The notes below the pieces were generated by a model. It did no database searches. It saw only the letters and a program-made list of their open reading frames with translations, and had not been told where the DNA came from. Positions 54,066 through 62,801 of a stretch of 64,000 bases of DNA are shown here, piece by piece. Source of the DNA: DASWZN01 sp963841635. GTDB lineage: Bacteria; Acidobacteriota; Terriglobia; Bryobacterales; Bryobacteraceae. Both the position numbers and the translations under genes were made by a program. The DNA lies in assembly GCA_963841635.1 (NCBI GenBank), contig CAWJDO010000002.1:744001-808000 (forward strand). Reading direction: 5' to 3'. Each line of letters begins with the position of its first letter. Position 1 is the first letter of the stretch.

Positions 54066-56519
54066 ATGCTTACATCCGTCAAACACGCTTTTCGGGTGCT
54101 GCGGAAGGACCCGGGCTTTACCTTCGTGGCGACCTGTTCGCTGGCGCTGGGCATTGGCGCGACCTCCTCTATGTTCAGCCTCGCCGATGCGATGCTGCTG
54201 CGGCCGCTGCCGGTCCGCGAGCCGGACCGCGTGGTAGCGGTCAATACCGCGACGTCGGCCGTGTTCGGGGCCAATTCGAAGATCTCGTATCCGGACTACA
54301 CAGACCTGCGCGACCGTAACCGTACTCTTGACGGGCTGGTGGCGGCTTCCTTTGTCAGGCTGGGCTTCAGCGCGGACCCCAAGGCTCTACCGCGAATGAA
54401 GCTCGGGCTCTATGTCTCGGGCAATTTCTTCCGGACGCTGGGTGTCGAGCCCGCCCTCGGTCGAGGCTTCCGTGCGGACGAGGATCGGGCCGAGGGCCGC
54501 GATCCCGTGGTCGTGCTTGGGCACGATTTCTGGGTGAGCCAGTTTGCGGCGAGTCCGTCGGCGGTCGGCTCCAGAATCAGGCTGAATGGCGTGGAGTTCA
54601 CCGTGATCGGTGTAGCGCCCGAGCATTTCACGGGAATCGACGCCTTCTTCCGGCCGACGCTGTTTGTCCCCCTGGCCATGTCGCCTCGTCTGGGACAGCA
54701 GAACCTGCTGCACAATCGCGACTCCGGCTGGCTATTCCTCAAGGGCCGTTTGAAGCCGGGCGTCGGTCTGGCGCAGGCGCAGGCCGATATCGGCGCGATT
54801 GCGACCCAGTTGCTCAAGCTCCACACGCAGGCCGATGAAGCGGATCGCATCCGGGTGGAGACCGAGACGCAACTCCGGGTCGCGCAGGCGCCGGCGACCA
54901 TGGCCTGGGTGGGCATGCTGGCCATATTGGGCCTGTGCGTCCTGGCCGTCTCCTGCGCCAACGTCGCGGGTCTGTTGCTGAGCCGTGCGCGCGCGCGTTC
55001 GCGGGAGATCGCGGTGCGGCTGGCAATCGGCGCCAGCCGCTGGGCGCTCGTGCGGCAACTTCTGCTGGAGAACGTCGTGGTGGCGGTCGCCGGGGGAGCG
55101 GCGGGCATGCTGGTGGCCAACGCTGTGGCGGAGTTCTGGCGCCGCACACCGATCCCCTCCGACCTGCCAGTTGTCTTCGACATGACCGTCGACCGAAGGG
55201 TGCTGCTCTTCGCCCTGGGAGTCTCGATCGTGAGCGCACTGCTTTTCGGCTTGGCGCCGGCGCTTCGCATCACGCGTCCGGACCTGGTTCCAGCGCTGAA
55301 AGCGATCGACGCCGACAGCGCGGGCAAGCGGCGGCTGTGGGGCCGCAACCTGATCGTAGCGGGCCAGGTGGCTCTCTCGGTGGTTCTGCTGATGATCTCG
55401 ACGGTGCTGGTGCAGGGATTTCGGAACCAACTGACCGAGGGGCCTGGATTCCGCACCGACCATCTCTTCCTGACCGGCTTTGACACGCAACTGGCCCACT
55501 ACTCCCCCGATCAGGAGCGGAGATTCTACGAGGACCTGCTGGCGAGGGCACGTTCCGCGCCGGGCGTGAAATCGGCTGTTCTCACCTCCATGGTTCCGAT
55601 GATGGGATCGGAGAACCTGGACGTCGTCCCGGCCGGCTACCAGTTGCGGCCCGGCGCACAGTCGGTGGCGGCCTTCGGCAGCTACGTCAGCGAGGGATAC
55701 TTCCACACCATGGACATTCGTATCCTGAGGGGCCGCGGCTTTCTCGAATCGGACCGGGAGAACGCGCCTCCGGTGGCGGTGGTGAACGAGTACATGGCCA
55801 GCCATTACTGGCCGAACGCAGACGCTGTGGGCCAGCGGTTCCACCTGAAGAACGCGACCGGGGAGCTGGTGGAGATTGTGGGCGTGGCGAAGATGTCGAA
55901 GTACTTCTGGATCGCGGAGCCTCCCAAGGACTTCGTTTATCTGCCCTTCCGCCAGCACAACCGTTCGGCGATGACGCTGGTGGCCGAGTCGACCGGCCGC
56001 GAGGGCACCGCCATCGCTCCGGCGCTGAGGAACGTGGTGAAAGGGCTCGACCCGGACATGCCGGTCTTCGACGTGAGGACCATGCAGGACTTCTATTCGC
56101 AGCGCGCCGTGAAGACTCCCGCCATCATTACGCAGATGGTGGCGGCGCTGGGTCTGATGGGCCTGGTGTTGGCGGTGGTGGGACTGTACGGCCTGGTGGC
56201 CTACTCGGTCAGCCGCCGCACGCGCGAGATCGGGATACGTATCGCCGTCGGCGCTGACCGACGGAGGGTGGTGTGGATGGTGCTGCGGCAAGGACTGAAG
56301 CTGGGAGCCTGGGGCGTTGCCGCCGGTCTCGTGGTAGCCTTCTTCTGCTGCCGCGCGATCACCTCCGTTCTGTGGACCGGCGCCACGTTGGAGCGAGTCG
56401 GCGTTTTGGATTTCGCCGCCGTCGCGCTGCCGCTCCTGATGATTACGATGCTGGCAGCTTTGGCTCCGGCCTGGCGCGCGTCCCGAGTGGATCCGATCCG
56501 GGCGCTGCGAGACGAATAA
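54066..56519 (+). CDS. Orphan MacB/FtsX-type permease (ADOP family), copy 1
   Basis: An 817-residue membrane protein from MLTSVKHAFRVLRKDPGFTF, the typical opening of acidobacterial duplicated orphan permeases. It has eight expected membrane segments in two FtsX-like halves, each with a MacB periplasmic-core-like domain (FFRTLGVEPALGRGFRADED; MDIRILRGRGFLESD) and permease motifs (ANVAGLLLSRARARSREIAVRLAIGAS; YSVSRRTREIGIRIAVGADR). It ends VDPIRALRDE. No ABC ATPase gene is adjacent. Function is uncertain: export of peptides or drugs has been proposed for relatives. Confidence 0.9.
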   Translation: MLTSVKHAFRVLRKDPGFTFVATCSLALGIGATSSMFSLADAMLLRPLPVREPDRVVAVNTATSAVFGANSKISYPDYTDLRDRNRTLDGLVAASFVRLGFSADPKALPRMKLGLYVSGNFFRTLGVEPALGRGFRADEDRAEGRDPVVVLGHDFWVSQFAASPSAVGSRIRLNGVEFTVIGVAPEHFTGIDAFFRPTLFVPLAMSPRLGQQNLLHNRDSGWLFLKGRLKPGVGLAQAQADIGAIATQLLKLHTQADEADRIRVETETQLRVAQAPATMAWVGMLAILGLCVLAVSCANVAGLLLSRARARSREIAVRLAIGASRWALVRQLLLENVVVAVAGGAAGMLVANAVAEFWRRTPIPSDLPVVFDMTVDRRVLLFALGVSIVSALLFGLAPALRITRPDLVPALKAIDADSAGKRRLWGRNLIVAGQVALSVVLLMISTVLVQGFRNQLTEGPGFRTDHLFLTGFDTQLAHYSPDQERRFYEDLLARARSAPGVKSAVLTSMVPMMGSENLDVVPAGYQLRPGAQSVAAFGSYVSEGYFHTMDIRILRGRGFLESDRENAPPVAVVNEYMASHYWPNADAVGQRFHLKNATGELVEIVGVAKMSKYFWIAEPPKDFVYLPFRQHNRSAMTLVAESTGREGTAIAPALRNVVKGLDPDMPVFDVRTMQDFYSQRAVKTPAIITQMVAALGLMGLVLAVVGLYGLVAYSVSRRTREIGIRIAVGADRRRVVWMVLRQGLKLGAWGVAAGLVVAFFCCRAITSVLWTGATLERVGVLDFAAVALPLLMITMLAALAPAWRASRVDPIRALRDE

Positions 56520-58966
56520 TGCTGACCTCCCTTAAACACGCGTTCCGGGTGCTGCGGAAAGACCCGGGCTTTACGGCTGTAGCGATTTGCTCGCTGGGGC
56601 TGGGCATTGGCGCAACGTCCGCGATGTTCAGCTTCGCCGATGCGCTGCTGCTGCGGCCGCTGCCGGTTCGGGACCCCGACCGCGTCGTGAGCATCAGCTC
56701 AAAAGCTGAAACTTCGGCGCCGGTGGGCGTCAACACAGCGCTCTCCTTTCCGGACTACGCCGATTTCCGCGACCGCAATCGCAGCTTCGAGGGGATGGTG
56801 GCCGCTTCCAACGCAACGCTCGGTTTCAGCCCCAGCGCGGGAGCGTTGCCCCGCGTCAAACTCGGCCAGTTCGTTTCGGGCAACTTCTTCCGTGTGCTGG
56901 GCGTGGAACCGGCCCTCGGCCGCGGATTCCGTACGGACGAGGACCAGGCCGAGGGCCGCGACCCTGTGGCGGTGCTCAGTCACGATTTCTGGGTCAGCCA
57001 GTTCGGCGCGAGCCCGTCCGTTCTCGGCTCCCGAATCCGGTTGAACGGGATCGAGCTCACGGTCATCGGCGTCGCCCCCGCCGCTTTTACGGGCATTGAG
57101 GGACGTCCGGCCGTGTATCTTCCGCTGGCCATGGCGCCTCGCCTGGGACAGAACGATTTGCATCGCCGCGACGTAGCTTGGCTCTCTGTGCGGGGACGGC
57201 TAAGACCGGGCGTCAGCCTGGAGCAGGCGCGAGCGGACATCGGAATGATCGCGGCCGGGATCGAGAAGCTGCATCCGCAGACCGAAGGCGCGCGGCGGAT
57301 CCAGGTGCAGACCGAATTCCAGCTTCGTGTCGAACAGTCGCCACCGACCGCGGCCATGATCATTATGCTGGCCCTGCTCGCTCTCGCGGTCTTGGCAGTG
57401 GCTTGCGCCAACGTGGCGGGCCTGCTGCTGAGCCGGGCGCGGGCGCGTTCGAGGGAGATTGCGGTGCGACTGGCGATCGGCGCCAGCCGGGCCGCGCTCG
57501 TCCGGCAACTCCTGCTGGAGAATCTGGTGGTGGCGGTGGCCGGTGGGCTGGCGGGCGTCGTGGTCGCGGATGTGGGAGCCGAGTTCTTCGCCAGCATTCC
57601 GTTTCCTAGCGATTTAGGGTGGTCGATTGCCACGACCGTAGACACCAGGGTCTTGCTCTTCACGCTGCTGGTGTCGGTGGGTAGCACGTTGCTGTTTGGG
57701 CTCGCGCCGGCGCTTCGGATCACGCGGCCGGACCTGGTTCCAGCGCTCAAGGCGACCGATGCGGACAGCGGCGGCAAGCGCCGCCTGTGGGGCCGCAATA
57801 CCATCGTGGCGGGCCAGGTTGCTCTCTCGTTGGTTCTGCTGGTGCTGTCGGCTGTTCTTGTAGAGGGCTTTCGATACGAGTTGGACCAGGGCGTAGGCTT
57901 CCGGCCCGACCGCCTCTTCATCACCAGCTTCGACACGCAACTGGCGCGTTACTCGGAAGCCCAAACGCAGCAGTTCTACAAGCGTCTGCTGGAACGGACG
58001 CGTTCGGCCCCGGGTGTGCGATCGGCCGCTCTCGCCTCCAGCCTGCCGCTGTGGAGCTGGGACAACATCGGCGTGGTTCCGGAGGGCTATCGGCTGAAGC
58101 CCGGGCAGCAGGCGTACATGGCCTACGACTACTACGTTAGTGAGGGCTATTTCAGCACACTGGGCGTCCGCATGCTGCACGGGCGCGCTTTCCAGGAGTC
58201 GGATGGGGAGAATGCGCCGCTGGTGGCGGTAGTGAACGACCATCTGGCAAATCACTTCTGGCCCAAAGGAGACGCCCTGGGCAGGCGGTTCCATCTGAGC
58301 GGCGCGACCGGGCCGCTGGTCGAGATTGTAGGGATCGCAAGGGCGGCGAAGGCCTTCTTCATCTCCGAACCCCCGGCGGATGTCGTCTACTTGCCCTTCC
58401 GGCAGCACTCGCGTCCCGCGCTGACGCTCATCGCCGAATCGGGAGCCACGGATGCCGCAACCATTGCTCCCGTTCTGCGGGATGTGGTGCAGCAGCTCGA
58501 TGCGAACATGCCGGTCTTCTACGTCCACACGATGCAGGAGTTCTACACGCAGCGCGCGGTTACGCTGCCCAACATGACCATCGAGATCGTGGCTGGCATG
58601 GGTTTCATGGGGCTGCTGCTGGCGATCGTCGGGCTCTACGGGTTGGTGGCCTACTCAGTCAGCCGGCGGACGCGCGAGATCGGCATCCGCATTGCGGTCG
58701 GCGCGGACCGCAGCAAGGTGATCTGGATGGTGTTGCGTCAGGGGCTCGTGCTGGGCATGGCCGGGGTCGCAGCCGGCCTGGTGGTCAGCCTCTTCGCTTG
58801 CCGCGCCATGACCTCGGCCACTTGGTTCTTCTCGTTCGGCACAATCAACCCGCTGATCTTCGTAGCCATCCCGATGCTGCTCCTCGCTGTTACGGGGCTG
58901 GCCGCTTGGGCGCCGGCGAGGCGGGCATCGAGAGTGGATCCGATCCGGGCGCTGCGAGACGAGTAG
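56519..58966 (+). CDS. Orphan MacB/FtsX-type permease (ADOP family), copy 2
   Basis: An 815-residue permease whose ATG overlaps the stop of copy 1 (TAATG). It has the same opening (MLTSLKHAFRVLRKDPGFTA), the two FtsX-like halves and ending VDPIRALRDE. By eye the two copies share most of their length, with clusters of near identity in the membrane halves and more change in the periplasmic domains, so this is a tandem duplication. The coupled start implies equal production and possibly a heterodimer. Confidence 0.9.
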   Translation: MLTSLKHAFRVLRKDPGFTAVAICSLGLGIGATSAMFSFADALLLRPLPVRDPDRVVSISSKAETSAPVGVNTALSFPDYADFRDRNRSFEGMVAASNATLGFSPSAGALPRVKLGQFVSGNFFRVLGVEPALGRGFRTDEDQAEGRDPVAVLSHDFWVSQFGASPSVLGSRIRLNGIELTVIGVAPAAFTGIEGRPAVYLPLAMAPRLGQNDLHRRDVAWLSVRGRLRPGVSLEQARADIGMIAAGIEKLHPQTEGARRIQVQTEFQLRVEQSPPTAAMIIMLALLALAVLAVACANVAGLLLSRARARSREIAVRLAIGASRAALVRQLLLENLVVAVAGGLAGVVVADVGAEFFASIPFPSDLGWSIATTVDTRVLLFTLLVSVGSTLLFGLAPALRITRPDLVPALKATDADSGGKRRLWGRNTIVAGQVALSLVLLVLSAVLVEGFRYELDQGVGFRPDRLFITSFDTQLARYSEAQTQQFYKRLLERTRSAPGVRSAALASSLPLWSWDNIGVVPEGYRLKPGQQAYMAYDYYVSEGYFSTLGVRMLHGRAFQESDGENAPLVAVVNDHLANHFWPKGDALGRRFHLSGATGPLVEIVGIARAAKAFFISEPPADVVYLPFRQHSRPALTLIAESGATDAATIAPVLRDVVQQLDANMPVFYVHTMQEFYTQRAVTLPNMTIEIVAGMGFMGLLLAIVGLYGLVAYSVSRRTREIGIRIAVGADRSKVIWMVLRQGLVLGMAGVAAGLVVSLFACRAMTSATWFFSFGTINPLIFVAIPMLLLAVTGLAAWAPARRASRVDPIRALRDE

Positions 58967-59070
58967 TCCGGTGGCAACGGACGCATACGCGAAGACAGAT
59001 CCTATTGGCCACAAGGCCGGCAAAGGGGTAGTGTCTGCCACAGGTTTTTGTTGACTCACACCCATCAGTA

Positions 59071-59481
59071 GTGCGCTACGCGCTTGGCGGCCTGCTGGCG
59101 TTCGGCGCGTTCAACGCTGTCGCTGGCGGCTGCTACGGCCTTTCTGGCGCGAAAGGAGTACCCACCGAGTGGCTCGCGGGAAGCCCATTCAGGGATTACT
59201 TCATCCCCAGCCTCGTCCTCCTCGTGATCGTCGGCGGCGGTTTCCTGGTCGCGGCTGTTGCGGTCCTGGCCCGCTTCCGGATCGCTCGTGCCACCAGTTT
59301 CGTGGCCGGCGCAATCGTCCTGGTCTGGATTGCCGCGCAGGTGGCTATCATCGGCTATGTATCTTGGATGCAGCCGGTGACAGCGATCGGCGGCCTGCTG
59401 GTCCTGGCACTCGCATGGCTGCTGCCGAAGCCGCGCACGCGATGCTCGCGTCACGGACGGGGCCGTTTCGTGTGCGGCTGA
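59071..59481 (+). CDS. Hypothetical four-span membrane protein
   Basis: A 136-residue protein from GTG 59071 with four hydrophobic segments (LGGLLAFGAFNAVAGGCYGL; FIPSLVLLVIVGGGFLVAAVAVL; ATSFVAGAIVLVWIAAQVAIIGYV; VTAIGGLLVLALAWLLP). No ribosome-binding site is clear and no family is recognised with certainty; small four-helix proteins of this pattern are common hypothetical proteins. It lies at the edge of a zone of decayed genes, so it may be a survivor or itself decaying. Confidence 0.55.
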   Translation: MRYALGGLLAFGAFNAVAGGCYGLSGAKGVPTEWLAGSPFRDYFIPSLVLLVIVGGGFLVAAVAVLARFRIARATSFVAGAIVLVWIAAQVAIIGYVSWMQPVTAIGGLLVLALAWLLPKPRTRCSRHGRGRFVCG

Positions 59482-59539
59482 TCTTTTCGGACAGCTGGCG
59501 GCGGCTGCTCAGCAGCCACTCGTGGCTGTCGAGTTCCTT

Positions 59540-59750
59540 GCGATCGCCGTCACCCGCTTTCAGCAGGGGATCGCAGGAGATGCCAACGCGGTCCCCAATG
59601 GTTTCTACCCGGCGCGCAGCGGGGACATCATCGCGATTTTCGAGCCCTACTGGATGCTGGTGCTGAGCTACGAAGACAACGCAGGTCACCCCGTACAACT
59701 ACGACACGTACGCAGTCTTCTTCGGCCCAGGAGTCATGGTGCTGGGCGGA
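59540..59750 (+). pseudogene. Alkaline phosphatase superfamily fragment, frameshifted
   Basis: In one frame NGFYPARSGDIIAIFEPYWML resembles the C-terminal region of AlkP-superfamily phosphatases (YYPGRSGD and PYWML type). After a shift of frame near 59685, PYNYDTYAVFFGPGVM continues the same family motif (SPYDYDTHVPVIFxGPGI). The gene lacks its N-terminal catalytic part and has at least one frameshift. Confidence 0.6.
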
Positions 59751-59754
59751 GGGT

Positions 59755-59959
59755 GCGTGACACCGAGATTGAAGGCGCAGGCACGTGGCGCGACCTACTT
59801 GCAGGGCCGGACGCCCGTCCACGCTTCGCGCTGATCGTTGTGTCACGGCACGCTGACGCGCCGCTGAGGGCCGAGGTCCTCGATCTCGGCGGCTGAGACC
59901 TGCTTGAGAAGCCATTCGCTGCAAAGCACGTCGAGCGCGTCATCAACGCGGGGTTCTAG
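59755..59959 (+). pseudogene. Response-regulator receiver fragment with internal stop
   Basis: GAGTWRDLLAGPDARPRFAL, then IVVSRHADAPLRAEVLDLGG, a TGA stop at 59894-59896, and in the same frame DLLEKPFAAKHVERVINAGF before a TAG. This matches the second half of a receiver domain (switch Ser, then Lys-Pro as in AKPF), with the stop replacing an aromatic residue. The phospho-acceptor half is missing. Confidence 0.6.
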
Positions 59960-60107
59960 GGCACTTTGCCGTGGTGTCCGTTTTCAAAACGGTCCGGCAC
60001 GTTTCGTGTACACATCATCTCGTGGAACCAAGAACGAGATGTGCGGTGGTAGAATCTCGAATCTCAAGCTGGCCAGTTTTGGCTTGGCGGACAAAGCATT
60101 TATTTGC

Positions 60108-60113
60108 TATAGT
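60108..60113 (+). promoter_or_regulatory. -10 element driving the tRNA-Gly half and recombinase 2
   Basis: TATAGT with TTGGCG 18 bases upstream (60084-60089), placed 16 bases before the first tRNA nucleotide, as in unit 1. The flanking sequence is unrelated to that of unit 1. Confidence 0.5.
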
Positions 60114-60129
60114 TTGAAGTACCAGCCGA

Positions 60130-60164
60130 GCGGGAGTAATTCAGTTGGTAGAATGCCAGCTTCC
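60130..60164 (+). pseudogene. 5' half of a tRNA-Gly gene, cut in the anticodon loop (unit 2)
   Basis: Same as the half at 20710 apart from one extra T in the D-loop (CAGTTGG against CAGTGG). It ends at CCAGCTTCC; the following AACGCAACC does not pair back as a 3' anticodon stem and no T-arm follows. Confidence 0.8.
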
Positions 60165-60343
60165 AACGCAACCCTTTCTTCCCCAATGACTTAGAGACCT
60201 TGGTGTCCATCGTGATGGCCGACCGTCACCGGGCCATGAGGTGGATGATGTGAGTATCTTCGAAGCTCAAAATCGATCGCGGGCAGAAGACTTTTGCACC
60301 CCACCTTCGCGGCCCTTCATGATTAGCCTACGAGGTGGAATCT

Positions 60344-61603
60344 ATGTCCCGCGTCAACATCATCAAGAAGGTCAAAGTCGACCGCGATTGGAAGCTGCGT
60401 TCCATTCCCCGCAACGCCAAGGGCAACTACGACTGGAATGCCCTGCCTGAGGGGCTGTACCTCATCGAGTGGCGGGCCGGCGGCAAACGGCGTCGTGAGT
60501 CGGCTGGCGTCACCGCGGCTCAGGCGCTCGAAGCGAAACGCCGCAAGCGCCATGAACTAGAGGGCCGAAAGCTGGGTGTCCCCGGCTTTGAAACGGCCGG
60601 CGAAACCGTCAAGAAACCTGCGCTGCACGTGGCCGTCGACAAGTACCTGGAGCAGATCGGGGCGCTGAAGAAACCCAATACTCACCGGAAGTACGAAGCT
60701 GTGCTTAAACGGTTCCTGGATTTCTTCCGCGACCGCGACTCAATAGACGCCATCTCCCAGGACGATCTGACGGATTTCGTTGTGAGCCTCAAAAAGGATC
60801 ACGGCCTCGGATCCAACACGATCCTGCACAATGCTGTGATCATTGCGCAATTCCTCAAGCGCCACGGAAGGAGCGGGATCACGCGCGAACTAGCGTTACC
60901 CGAGCGCATCACCCCGCTAGTCAAGGTCTACCGGCACGAAGAGCTTGCCCGCTTCTTTGCAGCGTGCTCCGAAGCGGAACGAGCCTTGTTCGCCATGTTT
61001 CTTCTCACCGGTTTCCGCGAGCAAGAAGTGATGTACCTGAACTGGGGCGACGTGAATTTCGAACTGCGGACTGTTCGCGTGACCGCGAAACCGAACCTTG
61101 GATTCTACCCGAAGGGGTGGGAAGATCGTGAGGTTCCAGCCCCGGTGGAACTCCTCGAAGAACTTCGGAAGCTCACGCATCGCCCGAACTGCCAATTTGT
61201 GTTCCCCTCCCCTACAGGAAACCGCGAACAGCACATGCTCGATCACTGCAAAGCCATCGCTAAGCGCGCCGAACTCGACCCCACAGGGTTTGACTTGAAG
61301 ACCTTTCGCTCGACCTATGCCACGGGAATGCTGCGCAGGGGATTCGACGTGCGGACCGTGCAGCACTGGATGGGCCATAAGTCACTGGAGACGACGATGC
61401 GTTATCTGGCGCCAGCAACCGACGTTCACGACGAAGTGGACTTGGTTACTATTCCGTCTAGCGGCAAGGCCGAAGCGGTGCCCCGAAAGTCCGTCGCGCG
61501 CGACACGCATGCCTCTCGGAAGGCAGACCAGGGACGATCGGTTGCCAGGCGCGAAGGGCCGGTACCTGCGGTCCCGCTACAGCTTGGCAGGCGATCAGGC
61601 TGA
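60344..61603 (+). CDS. Tyrosine recombinase/integrase, copy 2
   Basis: A 419-residue protein almost identical to copy 1 (about 20 substitutions, many conservative or near the C-terminus). All catalytic positions are kept: Arg in LLTGFREQEVMYLNWGD, LKTFRSTYATGML, QHWMGHKS and the Tyr of TMRYL. Both copies are uninterrupted, so both may be active. The start is ATG after GAGGTGG. The downstream neighbour is a receptor fragment. Confidence 0.92.
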   Translation: MSRVNIIKKVKVDRDWKLRSIPRNAKGNYDWNALPEGLYLIEWRAGGKRRRESAGVTAAQALEAKRRKRHELEGRKLGVPGFETAGETVKKPALHVAVDKYLEQIGALKKPNTHRKYEAVLKRFLDFFRDRDSIDAISQDDLTDFVVSLKKDHGLGSNTILHNAVIIAQFLKRHGRSGITRELALPERITPLVKVYRHEELARFFAACSEAERALFAMFLLTGFREQEVMYLNWGDVNFELRTVRVTAKPNLGFYPKGWEDREVPAPVELLEELRKLTHRPNCQFVFPSPTGNREQHMLDHCKAIAKRAELDPTGFDLKTFRSTYATGMLRRGFDVRTVQHWMGHKSLETTMRYLAPATDVHDEVDLVTIPSSGKAEAVPRKSVARDTHASRKADQGRSVARREGPVPAVPLQLGRRSG

Positions 61604-61708
61604 TTTCAAATCGCGACAATCTACACCTGAGGTCCCGGCCGAGATGAACCTGGGCGAGCTGTCCAAGATCGAGCACTGGACGCCAGCGGCCGAACACTGC
61701 CAGATCCG

Positions 61709-62035
61709 ATGCTGCCCGCGAACCAACGGACGGTGAGTCAGTACTGCAACGTTACGAACGTCCAGATCCTGACAGATGTCACCCAACCGTTCGGCAACCC
61801 GGGGCGCAACATCGCAAGGTCCGACGGTCCGTTTCAGCTCGATCTGGGCCTGCACAAGGCGCTCCCGCTGTTCTCGGAGCGGAGGCGCCTGGGGTCCCGC
61901 GTCGAGGGTTGCAACGTACTGAACAAGACCAATTTCAAGGCTCCAAACGCCAACCGCTCCAGTTCGGCGCTCGGCACGATCACCAGTACGTTCCCCGCCC
62001 GACAGATGCAGTTCGCCTTGAGGTTTGTGTTTTGA
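61709..62035 (+). pseudogene. C-terminal remnant of a TonB-dependent receptor
   Basis: NPGRNIARSDGPFQLDLGLHKA, then VLNKTNFKAPNANRSSSALG and ITSTFPARQMQFALRFVF match the last barrel strands of Oar-like receptors, including the terminal aromatic. Compare receptor 3 at 45612, ending in a similar FPARQIQF segment. Only about 100 residues remain; the preceding bases after the recombinase unit show no further receptor sequence. A receptor gene was therefore cut here. Confidence 0.75.
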
Positions 62036-62133
62036 CGGGTTCTTCAGGGCGGCTTCAGGCTTCTTCCGTAGAATTGAGAGAGCGGGTCGTTCTCCGAGGA
62101 ATCCGCCAAAACCAATCCCCAGGGAGGTAGTGC

Positions 62134-62595
62134 ATGAAGTTGAATGTTTGGATCCTCTTGGTCGCCGCTGCGTTCGCGGTCACCGCGTCCGCCGCTGACA
62201 AGCCAGTCAAGTTCTCGGAACTGCCGGCCGTCGTTCAGAAGACGATGCTTAGCGAGACCAAGGCCACCGGGGCCAGGATCAAGAACACCCTGATCGAGAC
62301 CGAAGACGGTCGAACCTACTATGAATGCGAGTCCATTCTCGCCAACGGAAAGACCCGCGACTTTTTGGTGGACCCGAAGGGCAACGTACACGAAGTTGAG
62401 GACGAGGTCGAGGAGAGCGAGATTCCCGGAGCGGTGAAGGCCGTCCTTGACAATGCTGCGGCCGGCGGCGGAAGGGTCACCAAGCTGGAAGCCGTGAAGA
62501 AGAACGGGAAGATCACAGGCTACGAAGCCACCGTAGTAAAGAACGGCAAGAAGACGGGGTTTGAATTGAAGCCGGATGGGACCAGCGCGAAATAG
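62134..62595 (+). CDS. Secreted PepSY-like protein
   Basis: A 153-residue protein with signal peptide MKLNVWILLVAAAFAVTASAA. Two similar beta-rich repeats follow: VKFSELPAVVQKTMLSETKA with TYYECESILANGKTRDFLVD, and ESEIPGAVKAVLDNAAAGGG with ITGYEATVVKNGKKTGFEL, matching the PepSY-like (DUF2874) pattern of periplasmic inhibitor or binding proteins. AGGGAGG lies 8 bases before ATG. It probably acts in the periplasm; the ligand is unknown. Confidence 0.75.
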   Translation: MKLNVWILLVAAAFAVTASAADKPVKFSELPAVVQKTMLSETKATGARIKNTLIETEDGRTYYECESILANGKTRDFLVDPKGNVHEVEDEVEESEIPGAVKAVLDNAAAGGGRVTKLEAVKKNGKITGYEATVVKNGKKTGFELKPDGTSAK

Positions 62596-62801
62596 CCGCG
62601 TCGCGCTGGGCCGGAACGGATGCGGCGCATCCTGCAGACAGTCGGCTGCGGTTAAGACGAACGGCGCTGATCCGCGATTCGCCGCGAGGGCACGCGGCGC
62701 GTTGATGTCGCGCGAATACAGCATGCCGCCGGCCCATGTTGACTGACTTGGCTCCGAGACAACACCTGTGTCACCAGCGCACATCACAGACGGTCGGTGA
62801 A

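Larger units (their letters stand above)
60130..61620 (+). mobile_element. tRNA-Gly-half/tyrosine recombinase unit, copy 2
   Basis: Direct repeat of 20710-22205, about 39.4 kb away in the same orientation. Left similarity starts at the first tRNA base; right similarity ends near GCTGATTTCAAATCGCGA. The flanks on both sides are unrelated to those of copy 1. The unit is embedded among gene remnants on both sides. Confidence 0.75.

Noticed and set aside
62690..62745. Receptor-like SRDINAP segment on the minus strand
   Set aside because: A DINAP motif occurs in barrel loops, but only about 15 residues fit and no neighbouring receptor sequence was found.
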